Below are positions 44,105-56,310 of a stretch of 64,000 bases of DNA, piece after piece (the first letter of the stretch is position 1; every line of letters starts with the position of its first letter). The position numbers and the translations under genes were made by a program. The notes below the pieces were generated by a model. It saw only the letters and a program-made list of their open reading frames with translations. It was not told where the DNA came from and ran no database searches. The DNA is from Margaritifera margaritifera (taxonomy: Eukaryota > Mollusca > Bivalvia > Unionida > Margaritiferidae), in assembly GCA_029931535.1 (NCBI GenBank), contig JAQPZY010001686.1, positions 10,543,501-10,607,500 of the forward strand. The letters are read 5' to 3'.

Positions 44105-45431
44105 TACGAGGGATATTTGAAAAGTTCTGAATATTTTGTTATAACGCTTTTGTTTCTTTGAATCTGTAAATAAACTTCACACTGATTAAAAAACAAAAAT
44201 AACATTCAATCAAATGATCTGCAGCTGCACGTGCAGCACTTTTCAGTCTGATTATCCAATTATTGAATGCCATTTTGTATTCACTTTTTGGTAAGGTGTT
44301 CATACACTGAAAAACTGCACTTCCAACCGTATGGTGGCTTTCAGATCGTCTCCCCTCATCGAATCATTAATAATGGGATTCAGCCGAAAATCACTTGGAG
44401 CTAAAGCAGGGCTGTATGGGGAATGTGGCAAAGTTTAGATGCTTTGCTCCTTCAGGAAGTCTGTCACGATGGCGGATTAATGCTACGGCGTTTTATCATG
44501 AAGTTGATGGATAAATACCTCGGGTACCGGTGCGCGGACGGGTGGTTCTATAGTATTCCACAACTTTTTGGCAACACTCTGGAGGCATAAAAATATCTAT
44601 TGACATTAGCAGAGTCAGGCACATGTACCTGAACGACTGAAATTTTTCCATCGAAAAACAATGCGTATAAATGTATCTTGACAGCGATTTGGGATCTCTG
44701 CTCGTTTTCTCTGATCCAAACTTTATTATTTTCTCTCGAGTCGTGTTCAGAAAAGGAAATCCATGTTTCACCACCTATGACAATCTCATTCAAAACGTAT
44801 CTGGTCACTCTTTTCATATTGGCTAGTCAATAAATGCAGGACCCATCTTGCAGAAACCTTTTTGAGCTTAAACGATTCTTGAATATATTAAAAACAGCTG
44901 ACGAATTAACGCCTGTGATAATATAAATATCTTCCACTGTGTATCGATCATCTTCATTAATTGTCCTCTTCACAACAGCCACATCCCTCTCACCAATCGC
45001 AGACAACGGTCTTCCAGAACGTGGGTCATATTCCATGAGTTCACGACTATCTTTAAAATTATAAACCACCTCAAAATTGTAGGATATGACAGAGAATTAC
45101 ATCCTTAAACTTTTATCCATGTCGGCCTTGATATCAGTCAGAAAGTAACCAAAGAGCTGCCGCATTTTACAGTAAGCTCTTTGCACAGTAGCTGAATTGT
45201 TCTTCGTTTCCAACATTTTTAGGTCACTGTCTTCTCCGACATTTGTAGGTCACTGTCATTTACCTGTTTTACAAGCATATATCTGCAGGTGTCAGCGTGC
45301 GACACGTGATGCTGCAGATTAATTTATCGATCTTTATTTTGTATATCGATCGGTGTTAAATTTATAGACAGGTTCAAAGAAGAAAAAAAAATTATCACAC
45401 AATATTCAGAACGTTTCAAATACCCCTCGTA
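44105..45431 (-). mobile_element. Complete but dead mariner element with TIRs and TA target duplication
   Basis: The ends are TACGAGGGATATTTGAAAAG at 44,105 and, inverted, TACGAGGGGTATTTGAAACG ending at 45,431. Inside each, TTCTGAATATT.TG continues the match. Both sit on TA. The length, 1,327 bp, is right for mariner. The transposase is on the - strand: a DNA-binding block (DPRSGRPLSAIGERDV, 44,827-45,069) followed by the catalytic core (ETWISFSEHDSRENNKVW, 44,548-44,817). The first catalytic Asp of DETW is Gly here, the usual YSPDLAP reads YSPALAP, and frameshifts separate the blocks, so it is inactive. Confidence 0.88.
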
Positions 45432-46035
45432 TGTAGGCTTCGTTAGTTTGTATATACGGGTAATCAACCACTCATATTTCTGTGTTTTTTATATCTAATA
45501 CTAGGATACTAGAACACTAAAATTCAAAATTGAAAAATTTCTAGACCAGCAACAATTGGGACTTTTTAAAATCACTAAAAATTACCAAACAACAAACAAT
45601 CTTGTATACGATCAACACTAAAATAAAAACAAATCAATATTCGCCAGCGCAGTAAAGACTAGTTCACAAAAATTGATAATCTCTAGTGTAGCAATTTTAG
45701 GGGTATATAATATCACAAAAAATAATATTCACTGGCACCGTACGTTAATTGTGCTCTGCGTTGCCTTCGGTAGTGTATATCCTTCGTATTCCACGCGAAT
45801 CGCTCAGGTCAAACTGCTTTGATTTAAACTGATATATGAATGTGTAAACTCTGTTGATAATGGCGATATTATTGGAGCAGTATATATTGACTTTTTATTA
45901 TAAAAACAGGTTTTTGATCTTCTGGAACACATTATTTTACTTTGAAAGCTATCTTTGTACAAATGTTCCCACTCGACTCTCTCTTGGATTAGAGCATATC
46001 TTGATAATCTGACACAATTTGCATCTGTTAATAAT
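45432..46035. other. No gene seen
   Basis: Unique AT-rich sequence between the mariner and LINE fragments. Confidence 0.35.
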
Positions 46036-46400
46036 TGTCATTAACTTCAAGATAATTAATCACTGCAATCAAACATCGTGCTTTTTCAATTACAGGGAAA
46101 ATATAACACTGAGCCACCACTCAGGAACAACGATAAAGTTATACACAGAATACAAATGTTAGTATACCGAGATTTGATAGAAAAAGGACTTAAATACATC
46201 GGGGATATATCTTCCTTGGCAGAAAATATATTGCTAAATTTAGGTGAAATTTCTAGCTATTACGGAGTAAATGTATCAAATTGTTTAAAATATCACATGC
46301 TGGTTTCTTCTATTTCGAAAGACTGGTTAACTTCTTTTAAAAACGAGCCAAAACGTAATTCAAGTGAACAAGAGCATTTATTAGACAAGTTCATGAAAGG
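46036..46400 (+). pseudogene. LINE ORF2 connector fragment
   Basis: The open frame contains LVYRDLIEKGLKYIGDISS, LGEISSYYGVNVSNCLKYHM and VSSISKDWLTSFKN. This matches the segment downstream of the reverse transcriptase in L1/Tx1-like ORF2 (G..YI.DL......EI...YG......Y..L..SIP..W). It runs into a (CT)n microsatellite. No other part of the element is attached. Confidence 0.5.
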
Positions 46401-46404
46401 TAGC

Positions 46405-46410
<6 letters not shown>

Positions 46411-46468
<58 letters not shown>
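46411..46468. repeat. (CT)n microsatellite
   Basis: About 58 bp of CT. Confidence 0.97.
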
Positions 46469-46470
<2 letters not shown>

Positions 46471-46624
46471 TTTATTCTGTAAACAATGCACAAAAAATAG
46501 AATTTAAGTACAATGTTATAAACATTTACAGCCCACTTCTGTACTGAACTTAGATAACATTATGTATTGGTGCACTTTTTCTTACGCAAAATAAAGAATC
46601 AAAAATAAAAATTGGCACGTGACA

Positions 46625-47265
46625 ACATTTGGTTGATAAACCGGACTTGAAATTATCTGTCGAAGGTATTCAACTGAACAAAGTTATTTTTTCTCAAGAA
46701 CTTATTGGGGTATTTATAGATGAAAATCTACATTAGAATACTCATATTGACAAGCTTTGTTCAATTATTTCAATTGAAGTTGCACTGCTAACACGTAGAT
46801 CTTCATATATTCCAACTAATAATGAAACAAACTTTTCTTTAATGCCTACATTCAACCTTTTACTGACTGCGAGTGCATTATTTGGAGTAAGGCATCAAAA
46901 TCTGACATCGAACAAATATAAAAACTGCAAACAGGAGCAGCCAGCTTGATATTAAACGCTAACTTCACATCAATATATAGTGAAATATTTAGTAAGATGG
47001 ATTGGCTCCCTGTTTATTAAAGAATCAAATACTCCTTGTACATCCTTGTTTATAAAGCCGGACATAACGCTAGAATTAAATAAATATCCAACCTCTTTAC
47101 TCCTCTATATAGCATTCATGGACGCTCTTTACACACCTTCACTAAAGGCCTTCTCTCTAAGTCTAACATTGGTACAACTCTAGCTAAAAATTTATTTTCT
47201 TTTTCGGGAACCACCCTGTGGAATATAATTCCTTTCTCTGTCAGATATTCAACTTCTTTGTAGGT
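46625..47265 (+). pseudogene. Decayed reverse transcriptase C-terminus, CR1/jockey-like
   Basis: Shifted frames read LKLSVEGIQLNKV, ELIGVFIDENLH, THIDKLC, and later MDWLPVY.RIKYSLYILVYKAGH, SLHTFTKGLLSKSNIGTTLAKN and FSFSGTTLWNIIPFSVR. This order (fixed-strand, thumb, then WLP...R..Y...L..K and S..G..LWN.LP) is typical of the end of CR1-type ORF2 and distinct from the L1-like pieces nearby. Confidence 0.6.
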
Positions 47266-49090
47266 GTGTCTGATTAAATCGTTAGAAGATCAAGCCCCGT
47301 ACATGCAAAATATTCGAATCAATATTTTTATGGTAAATTTTCCGCTATTATGCCTGTTTTATTTATACGTTTCTGACTATATTTTGTGTCGTATATTTGT
47401 GCCTAGTTATATATGTGTACTGTGTCTTTCTGAATCTTTTGGCATATGGTAGACAGGCGTATTTGCCAAATGTATATCTTCTATAAACATAATGTATAGA
47501 AATACGTAAATAAATACATAAATGGTTTATGACAAAGTGCTAGAATCATGCTTTTAATTGACACATGTCCACAATAGACGGGTGTTCAAAGGGAGAAATA
47601 TCTATAGTGTGTTTTAACTACTACGAGTTCGTTGCATATAGCCCATGTAAAGGGACAGCCTACCAGAAGTCTACTGCCACACTTTTAAGGAGTATGTTTT
47701 TTAACACATACAATTCTTTTAACATGTCTTGATTTGCTATGTACACTAAACGTTTCAAATGTTAAAAAGCGAAAAATTGCATTTATAACACAAAGGTAAC
47801 ATATATTGAAATTTATTGAATAAAATCAAAGACGACAGACAGCTACCGCTTAGCACTGACAAAAGAATTAAGCTTGAAGGATACAAACATTTACAGATAC
47901 ATTCTAAAGCAGGAATGTACAGCTACATTTACATCATACGGGTATATTTAAAAATCGCTATTCGGCCCGCGCATTGGAGGAAATTGCACATGCCTATTCA
48001 AAAGGATTTCTCATCTCAAAATATTTTGTGCGAAATATCGGGCGTAGACGTGGACAAATATCATACTCGTTTAGATACTAAAGTAGAGCAGGTCTCATAT
48101 ATTTTGTGACAATATAAAGACTTACAAGGTTATACTGCTGACACCTAGAAAAAAGAAATAATTTTGATTTAGAGATAAAAGAATCTATTTACTGAACAGG
48201 AATAGAGTTATCACCGTTAAGATCAGATACATTTGGGATCGAAATACTGCTGTGTTTAAGGTATCCTTAGCTGATAAAGAACTTTATAAATAATTGAAAA
48301 ACTACAAAAATTAAAACAGAATCGTAAGCGTACAGGGTATTCTATAAAGGAATAATAAGCGTACATGGTAGTATAAAAGGAATTGAGTTAAAATAAATTT
48401 CTGTAGATAACCTTGTTGTAAAATTCTGAAATTTCCCTTCAGGTTGAAAAACCTGAATTATTTCAATAGCAATTAAAGAAAGCAAGCAGACGATTTAAAC
48501 GAGTACAGTGAGATAATTAAAAGCTAATAGGATGAAACGGTGGAAAATGAATTAAATTTGTTGAAGCGGATAAAGGAAATTGATGAACGAATTCCTGTAG
48601 TATACTTCAGCGTGTGGGAAATCAAGCAGGAGATGAATTTGAATATTAAATACAAGTTATCAACAATGCTACTAAACAACACGTGGTAGATTTTAAAAAC
48701 TAAAAGCTACAATTATTGTAATATTCAATACATGTTAACTGACGAGGGAAATTTTTAAATATCATGTAAAATGAATCTTTGAAATTTACTTTTACAAGAA
48801 ATATATATTGTCGGATACTGTGAGGCATTTGACGTAGAATTGTTGAATGAACACTTAAAAAATATATTGTTCAATTTACAATTAAAGAAAGGGTACTTTT
48901 TTAAAGATAAGTTTGAGGGTATTATGACATTTTTCTTTCATACATCCTTCAAAGGTAAGATGAGAAATATCCCAAATTCATTGACCTGTAAAGAGTGATG
49001 TAAACGGGATTATCTCGATTATAAAACACACATTTCTTTGTTAGAAAAGAAGATGTAGATTTGTCTGAAGAAAGAATATATAAAATATAA
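47266..49090. other. No gene supported; Lys-rich broken frames
   Basis: Several + strand fragments (47,816-48,109; about 48,795-49,060) are Lys/Ile-rich and may be remains of one old gene, such as YIVGYCEAFDVELLNEHLKN near 48,810. I cannot assign them to a family. Confidence 0.3.
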
Positions 49091-49205
49091 GAAACTTAGT
49101 CATATAGTGTGGTAATAGTATATATTATTTATGAAACCTAGTCGTACAGTGTGGTAATAGTATATATTATTTATGAAACTTAGTCGTACAGTGTGGTATA
49201 TAAAG
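49091..49205. repeat. 47-bp tandem repeat, two and a half copies
   Basis: GAAAC(T/C)(T/C)AGTC(A/G)TA(T/C)AGTGTGGTA recurs at about 49,090, 49,132 and 49,176 with ATAGTATATATTATTTAT linking units. Confidence 0.85.
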
Positions 49206-49315
49206 GACTGTGATGTTTCACAGGATTTAAAGGGAACTCAAAATTTTAACAATATCGATAAATACATAAAAGTACCTTTGACAAAACTTTAAAATTTAAT
49301 GACCTTTGAAAATAG

Positions 49316-49663
49316 ATGTTAACAGGATCATCTCAAATAAAACATAGAAAGGTCAAGGGAAATACATACGTGAAAGAATTAGTATTGACATTATTTTTAT
49401 TGCGGATGTCGATGTGTCTGGGGGAAATAGTATATACCAGGTACAAACAGGCGTGGCAAAGTGGGGAGTATATTTCAGGAACTATTGTTTCGTTTTCTCA
49501 CACTAATGAAGGAAATTATTGCGAAGGTTTTGTATCTGCGAAAAACAAGAGAGGCATCGTGTTCCTTTACAAATTGCGATTTACCAAAAAGCATCTAATT
49601 ACCATGAAAAGTGAATGCAAGCATTTCAAGTCAGAAGGTAAACATTATTTCATTTACTACTAA
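49316..49663 (+). other. 115-codon open frame of unknown nature
   Basis: The frame is uninterrupted and ends in YFIYY. It contains LTLFLLRMSMCLGEIVYTRY (hydrophobic) and YCEGFVSAKNKRGIVFLYKL. There is no family match, and upstream frames are broken. It could be a relic of the same old gene as the 47.8-49.0 kb fragments or chance. Confidence 0.25.
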
Positions 49664-49859
49664 ACACTGTTTGAAAATTCATGAGCTGTTACGAAGGATT
49701 TAAGAGAAACACCTTCAGGAAAGAATGTTACATTCACTGAAGGTATATAAAAAAACGGGATAAGATCACAACATAACAGGAATGTAACAGTTCTTTGTTT
49801 TGTACAAGTTTACTTCGTTCAGGTTCAACCTTTTAAGTTTTTCTTGCTTTTTGTCTTCG

Positions 49860-49980
49860 CTTTGTTTTGAAGCTACACTTTGTAAATGAGATAACTCTGA
49901 CTTGTAAATGAAAATTCTTTTCCTTGCGCCAGGACAATATCTGTTAAAGCATGCAATTCTCGAGTCATCATGGGTTTCAA
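49860..49980 (-). pseudogene. Core protein remnant of a second viral copy
   Basis: On the - strand the DNA aligns with 560-650 of copy 1 (ATGACTCGAG, CATGC.TTAA.AGAT, CAAGGAAAAGAATTTT). It retains TRELHAL and AQGKEF, then loses similarity. The copy ends here: no capsid or protease genes follow downstream. Confidence 0.55.
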
Positions 49981-49989
49981 GACTGAAAA

Positions 49990-50545
49990 ATTGTTTTCGT
50001 AAATGTAGCTTTACTGTGACTTTCGGAGAATGGAATATTTTGTCCACGATCTCCTTTTTATAATAATATTCACGATTTACTGTCAGGAAGATAATGGGGA
50101 TGCACAAATTATCGGTGAAAGTGATATGTGTTTCCTCTTTATTGGTCATCGCCGCTGAAGGTGGCAGAATCCAATTTGAATGTAACGACTCTCAGCAAGT
50201 GAGCTGCTGTGTTTCCCACCACGTTGTACTCCACCATATTAGAGTACACAAACATCAAATTGTGTCCTTCGTTTAATTCGATAGTATATCGAAAATGCTT
50301 GAAGAATCGGTTGCTTTTTTATGTCTATGGTTGAAACGAGGTCTGTGTTACCACCCAAAATAGCAAACAAACTGGGACAAAATGTGGTGGATAGCTTTTT
50401 GCTGTAGGAAAAATTCATTTTTGGATGATAAGAAGGCGCATTGTAGTCAATCAGCACACTTTGGTGAGTTTTGTCGATCGCCTTGCCAAATTGTTCGTTG
50501 ACAAGAGCTGAAATTGTATCGACGACATATCAACCATTGAAATAA
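49990..50545 (-). pseudogene. Penton-like protein remnant of second viral copy
   Basis: Read on the - strand: VVDTISALVNEQFGKAIDKT, FSYSKKLSTTF, LFAILGGN, then FVYSNMVEYNVVGN, HLLRVV, HPHYLP and KVTVKLHLRK. The later blocks line up with 18-437 of copy 1 in the same order and similar spacing. At least three stops and one frameshift break it. It joins the integrase remnant near 50,550 with the N-terminal portion of the penton missing, so there is an internal deletion. Confidence 0.72.
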
Positions 50546-50551
50546 GATCCT

Positions 50552-51060
50552 TCAGGAATTCTCTCGGTATATATGCTTTTTCTTGGACGATGTCTCTGAC
50601 GTTCCATGGAATCGATCAAACACTTCCACTTTATTCTGAGGCGTATCTTCTTCCGGAGCACATCTGATACTTTGATGGTACGATTGATTGTAGACTTTCA
50701 ACAGACGTGGTAACACGTCGATATTGGAGAGTACTTCCACACACGTTCTTTCAAGGTACTTTGAAAACGTTCCTCGACACTTGCTTTGGTTTCAGGTGTT
50801 TCAGTGGTGAAAAAAAATACATGTGTCGTATTTTAAAATTCTATTTGAAATGGTTTGTTGAAAAGTTCAGTGATTTTGTCGTCTTTGTGGATGCTTTTTG
50901 TCTTTCTTCGTTTGTCATCACGTTCGTGAAATCTCTCAGAGTAGGTTTGGCAACCTGTCTAAATCTTTCTGGTTAAACAGTTGAAGATGTTGCAATAACT
51001 ATCCGTGCCGTTGCGATGTTTCCATTTATGACAAATCTGTTATATCCACCAACGAATGTA
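50552..51060 (-). pseudogene. rve-type integrase remnant (F54H12.3-like)
   Basis: Going down the - strand: a degenerate DKITELFNKPFQ (the DKGTEF region), then THVFFFTTETPETKASVEERF, which carries the ETKAS(V)xERF block with the catalytic Glu, then STLKERVWKY, and after a frameshift NIDVLPRLLKVYNQSYHQSI. This is the core and C-terminal helix of the Polinton-type DDE integrase family whose C. elegans member is F54H12.3. Stops (for example near 50,840) and frameshifts inactivate it. It shows that the capsid-gene element carries its own integrase, a gene lying outside the window for copy 1. Confidence 0.75.
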
Positions 51061-51189
51061 ACAATTGGTGTATGTGTGACATCTCCGTGAGGTATCTGTT
51101 GTGTGTATCAACGGTGGAGTTCCATCCACCGTTTGTAATCAACTAAAGTTAATTTTCGTCCTTTCATATTACCTCAACACTCCTAAAAG

Positions 51190-51808
51190 TGGTCCAGGGA
51201 TTTATCCTAACAGGGGAGCAGAGACTTTTAACAATCGACCTTGGAAGAAAACCTCCTCGTTGAGCGAGCACTTCTTTCTTTTCACTGAGTGGAAATGTCT
51301 TTTCACTGAGTGGAAATGTCTTTTCACCATTTATCGAAGAAAGTGACGATGTCGTCCCAATCGCCGTTTGTTCGTCTGAACCATTGCTTTCAATACGTTT
51401 AAAGAACATTTACAAACCGTATCGGTGACTTTTATAGAGCTTTTTGAATGATCTGTTTTCGCATGGGGACATTTACTTTGGTGAGAACGCACAATACATC
51501 CAAATGTTTAGCTAAATAATGAAGAATGGCCTGTCTTTTTCTTTTTTTGGAAATATCTTTCTAAAGGTTCCAACACCGAGTACAAATTTAAACGGTCATT
51601 GACTCTCCCATACGCAGCAATGATGAAATTGCCAAACTCGAAGAAACGCCATGACCTCTTTGTAATTTACCAAGATCAAATCTTCCAGTATGATGTCGAA
51701 ATGTTTGATGGGTTTTCCTTTATCGTCGATGAGCTGAAAGTATTGCTTTGGACACACCATGTATTCTGTAGTAGGCAACATCCGACGTTGAGCGAGTTTT
51801 CCCGACAT
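51190..51808 (-). pseudogene. YMVxP...QRGGFLP protein remnant of second viral copy
   Basis: The N-terminal block TTEYMVCPKQYFQLI (51,596-51,808), a central AILHYLAKHLDV (near 51,510) and a C-terminal EVLAQRGGFLP (near 51,270) occur in order on the - strand. Proteins with this N-terminal YMV(P) motif, a middle L..YL... helix and a C-terminal K..L.Q.GGF(L/I)P are common next to integrases in invertebrate Polinton-like loci. Function is unknown to me; a minor virion protein is a guess. A KTFPLSE unit is duplicated in the middle (51,280-51,320). Stops break the frame. Confidence 0.5.
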
Positions 51809-51844
51809 AATATACAGTATAACTGGTCAAATTGTTTTGAGTGT

Positions 51845-54660
51845 ATGTCTTCTAGGGATCGGGGGAGCCCTTGAACTCTTCTGGGTTTGCCAGACTCCAT
51901 GGCAAAGGTCCCAGATAATGGGAGAGTACATCTGCCATAAGACGATTCCGGCCTTGTGCCATCACAATGATGCGACCAAAGATTATCCATCTTCTTTCAA
52001 AATGATGGCCCTTTCATTGCTTTTCACCTCCTTCTTCTTGCACATATTGCTGAAGGTTTTCATGGGGTCATGGAATTTCTTCATTGGTGGGTTGCTCTCA
52101 CATCACTCAGTTCTGAAGTCGACATAACTTTTCTCTCCTATTTCATGTGCCTTCATCAGGTCGGAGACTATTTCCCGAGGACCTGTATTTGTTGTAGAGA
52201 TGATAATGAGATTGTGTGTCCCAGCAAAGGGGTTGATCCAGCTTTGAAGTAGACGCACCACTGCTGACAATGCATCCTCATCTTTTTCAACTTTTGGTTC
52301 GTGAAAATCCGCAAGATGAAGATCTGATCTATTGTCCTGCACCATTTATCTAATCTGCCACAGGTAGAAGCTCATGTGTTCGGCTGTGATGTAATATCTC
52401 TTACAACACCTGATTTTAGGCTGAAAGTTGCTCATCTACCTGGAGTCTGCGTGTCTTTGATTACTGTAACCTCAATGGTTTTGTCCGCAGGAATGCGTCC
52501 ACGTGGATTGTTTCCAGACAGCTGAATAGAATAGTATCCATCCGTGAGGTCTTGGTGTACCTCAGGGTGTTCCACTGAACGCATTATCATCTGGGCATAT
52601 TAGGCTGGCAAGTACATTTCTTTGTCATAAGCAAAACACCAGGGGATCAAGGATCATATGTCAGTGAGGTGTATATGCCAGTTGCCTTTCCGGGCTGCAC
52701 GCGGCAAGGTCAGCAATACCTCTTCAATCATGTCTACATATGACATTCAAAATGCTGACAGATCTCCACTGTCATGATGAATATGCTCCAAGAATCTATT
52801 CCAAAGGTATTGTACCACTGCAAAAGCTGGACTCGGAAGCAGGTTATCAAGGCTTTGCCAAAGGTCTTGTACCAAGTCATTCACTTCTTTCACAAATGAG
52901 CAGACTGCTTGCTTCTTGTCATTCCGGTTCGTCTTCATCCAGGACAGTTTCATCATATCTTCACATATGCAATTATGCACTCGATCTGCATGGCAGATCT
53001 TGACCTCAAGACTGAAGTTACTGATCATTCTACAATGATGCCTACTTCAATGCAAAGGTCACGAAGGCCAACAGCATCTTGAAATCGTTTTCCAAGAATT
53101 GACAATGCATTGCAGATGGTACGAAATGTGCCCAATAAAAAAATGATGTTAGCATACCTTTCTGTGTGCTTCCAGGCAATTTCTGCTGCTTTTGCAAACA
53201 GAGCTTGATCCATGACCACTACTATTTTCTGCAATTATAGTGCCTCCCAGATGAGTTACGACTAGTTCAAAATTTTAGACACTATTGTTAACTCAGTTGC
53301 TGGGGCATTGCTGGTTGTCAGGTATCCAATTACACTATGTGAGTCTCTTAGTTCCTCGTACCCATGTTAAACCCTGTCCAACTGGGTATTTTCTGTTTCA
53401 GTATGTGTGTCTGCCTTGCAATTAGCCGGACCAGGTGTTCGTTTAGAACAATCCTTGTTTCCTCTTTGCATTCATGTATGGCTGCAGTGGCTGTGTCCCA
53501 ACCTACTCACCAGCAACATATACTGCCAGTTCTTCATTTTCAGGTATCACATGTCTTTGCTTCTGTTTCTCAATGTTTTGGAAAGGAGTCATAAACTTTG
53601 TCCTTTACGGCAATGCCATTGACTTGATGGGTTGTCACCTTGCAGGTCAGAGTTTCTTCCAGCGTATCAATGTTGTTCCATCATAGATTTGTGAAAACAT
53701 GAGGCTGAATGTTGGCTGGAAGAACAATTTGCTGATTCAAGTTAGCTGCAAGTTCCTGGAGACACAAGGCTGCGTCATTTTCTTCCAACTGTGAGTATGA
53801 AACTCCATGTCCTAGTCTGTTTAATTTTTGGATGATTTCAACATTGCTTGTGAGTGTCTTTGCAGCGTAGGGGAGCAACAGCTGTTTGGGGATTTCTGCT
53901 GGCAACATCTCACTGTATATATAATGTCCTAACTGAAATATTGCATTAGCATGATGACCTTTTGGGATGGATTCTTGTGATTCACCAGTCAGAAGACCTA
54001 CAATGAAGGCTTATTGATGAACATCAGGGGGATGATAAGGCCATTGTGTTGTTTTCATTTCTTTCATTATCATTAATCTCAAGTGTGATGATGTCTGATC
54101 TTTGATCTTGTAGATGTTTGTTGACTTAGGTTTCCAAACTAACTTTTATTTTAAAATTCTGATTTCTCCAACAACATCCTGCAATGTGACACTGTCAGGT
54201 ACAGTTAATAATTTACCTTTGTTGTCTGGGACCATACGAATGCTGTTTCCTAGCTCAGATTCCAGTTTTCTACGGACATGTTTCTTAGTTGATTCTTTCA
54301 GTCTTTGGACCCCTCTAGATTTCACGAGCGTGTGAAACTTTTCTGTCAGGGTAATCTTCTTGACTGGGAATGATAGCATTTCGAATGTACTGAGACAAGT
54401 CACCATAGGGTTCAGTTTCCATCTTTTGTAGTGAGTATCATATTTGATGTTCTCTGCCTCTGCATTTTTCACGTGTTGATGTTCCTTTGTAGCATTTGAC
54501 GTTTTCATTAAATATGCAATTTTTGCCATACACCCTTGACTTTGATGAAGATCTCTTGGCTGGCCTTTTAATGGTAGAGTCACTGGTTTCAGATTTATCA
54601 CTCACACATGTCTTTGCTTTTTGTTTTAGAGTCTCCAAGTCTCTATTCATGATAAACAGG
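51845..54660 (-). pseudogene. Decayed member of a large multicopy gene family of unknown function
   Basis: On the - strand a consistent series of fragments spans 2.8 kb: CIFNENVKCYKGTSTREK (54,500), STKKHVRRKLESELGNSI (54,260), KQLLLPYAAKTLTSN and LGHGVSYSQLEENDAALCLQ (53,830), MDQALFAKAAEIAW and LGTFRTICNALSILGKRF (53,150), AVVRLLQSWINPF and ISTTNTGPREIVSDLMKAHE (52,200), and finally SHHCDGTRPESS and PLSGTFAM (51,940). I recognise the combination from long uncharacterised proteins, often over 1000 residues, in mollusc and cnidarian genomes. No function is known to me. Every part is frameshifted. The 3' end abuts the viral remnant at about 51,810-51,845. Confidence 0.65.
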
Positions 54661-55796
54661 CTCCAGCATTTCCTCTGGAAGAAAATTGTGTGGATCTCTT
54701 TTGTCCCTCAAATTTTTGCAAAGTCTAGAACTAAGGCATGATTCCTAACTTGGGCAGCCTCTAGTAAAGTCTGCCACGATTCATAGCATTTTGGTCTGGT
54801 TAAGTAGTCCTCTGCTTCTACCTTTGTTGAAACTTTGTGAATTATAAACTGGTTGAGAGCAGAACTGTGAGATTTAATTTATTTATTAATTCTTTTGTTA
54901 TTTTGTTATTTTTTAAAATTTTTTTGGTATCTCCATAATGAAACTGCAAGCTACTGATACGCTACTAAAGAACTTTTACACCTACTTCATCACCACCACC
55001 AAGTTACCAAAAACAAAAAAGAATATGCAATTAATAAAGATATACCGTAAATGCAAATTATCAACAATTAAAGTTGAAGAGTGCATATGGTAGATGATAA
55101 ACACCTATTCAAAACATCAAAATTAAATTTTGTTCTTTTAAAAAAGCAGGTAGTACATAAGAGATATTTGCATCAGATAAAATAGCTCTCTCGTGCAAGC
55201 ATTTGGAAAAATGTGTTACAGTATTAGAAAGTTAGTGATGCACTGTTTCACTGAAAGAAATGGTAGTAGGGGTAAATTTTCCTATCACAAACTGATTAAT
55301 ACAGCACTCAAAAATTACAAAAGGCCTTAAATTTACCATGATACATTACTCAGTATACAAGTGCAATAACGAGTTGAGATATTCAGATTAATTTTTAGCT
55401 AATTTAATTTATTATAAGGACAAATGGAAAGATTGCCAATGGCAAACCAGTGAAGATAACTAAAGGCTGTTTATTACACTGGCAAGTGTATGTACTTAAC
55501 AAGCCTAGCTCGTTATCTTAATGCTCTGACTTAACCAATACAGATTTTACAGGAGATGGATATAAAGACTCTGAAGCTCATTTGTAGAAATGTATCTCCT
55601 GGCCAATTCGGGGGTATGGTTGAAAATGTGGTGATAACACAGAGATGGCAAAGAGTTGTGCACTGCCATCACCTATTTTCTATCTCTAGGGATCCAGATC
55701 TTGCCAAAATTCATAATGAGCCTTCGTTCCCCCCTTGGGTGGTACGGACCACAACCAATCCCACCCACCCACCAGCTCTAGGACTGTTATCATTGT
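54661..55796. other. No gene seen
   Basis: AT-rich sequence. A 100-codon frame at 55,556-55,858 (+) has no recognisable content. Confidence 0.35.
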
Positions 55797-55798
55797 TA

Positions 55799-56126
55799 AG
55801 AAAAAGAATCTTGGTCTTCAGAGTGTCCAGAACGTCCAAAGAAAGTAAAAACAAATAGAAAAGAGGAGTTTTCAGAAGCAGAAGACGATGCAGAAGTATC
55901 CACTTCCTCTAAGACACTGAAAAGGAAAGTAAAGGAAGAAAAAGAAGGACATTTAAAAGCAGAAGCAGCAGAAGAACCCATTCCAGGGAAAAAAATAAAA
56001 AAAAGCAAGACATTCCTAGTAAGAAGAAAAATGGAATTTTGCGATTTGTTTGAAACATTGCGATTCTTATTCACGAAAATATATCAAGATAACACACACA
56101 CACACACACACACACACTTTTTGTAG
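55799..56126 (+). other. Open Lys/Glu-rich frame without start, possible exon or gene fragment
   Basis: From a stop at 55,796 the frame stays open ~105 codons: WSSECPERPKKVKTNRKEEF, EAEDDAEVSTSSKTLKRKVK, KKIKKSKTFLVRRKMEF, then a (CA)n run. It has no ATG until RRKMEF. The alternating acidic and basic clusters resemble nuclear-protein linkers. It may be a fragment of the basic gene on the opposite strand side (56,311-56,735) or an exon. Low confidence. Confidence 0.3.
56094..56117. repeat. (CA)n microsatellite
   Basis: 24 bp of CA. Confidence 0.9.
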
Positions 56127-56310
56127 AAGGATTTACTTTTGATTTGGCAATTAAAGAGAATTGTCTCTTTTCTGAGAGATATGGGTGGGTTGGGTTTTTA
56201 AACATAATCATGGACTTTGCATCATCAACTGCTTTTGATTTGGCAATAAAAGAGTATTATCTCTTTTCTGAGTGATATGGGTTGGTTGGACTTTGCAACA
56301 TCAACTTCAA

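Noticed and set aside
53364..53686. + strand frames over the 51.8-54.7 kb pseudogene
   Set aside because: Shadows; the coherent order of family blocks is on the - strand.
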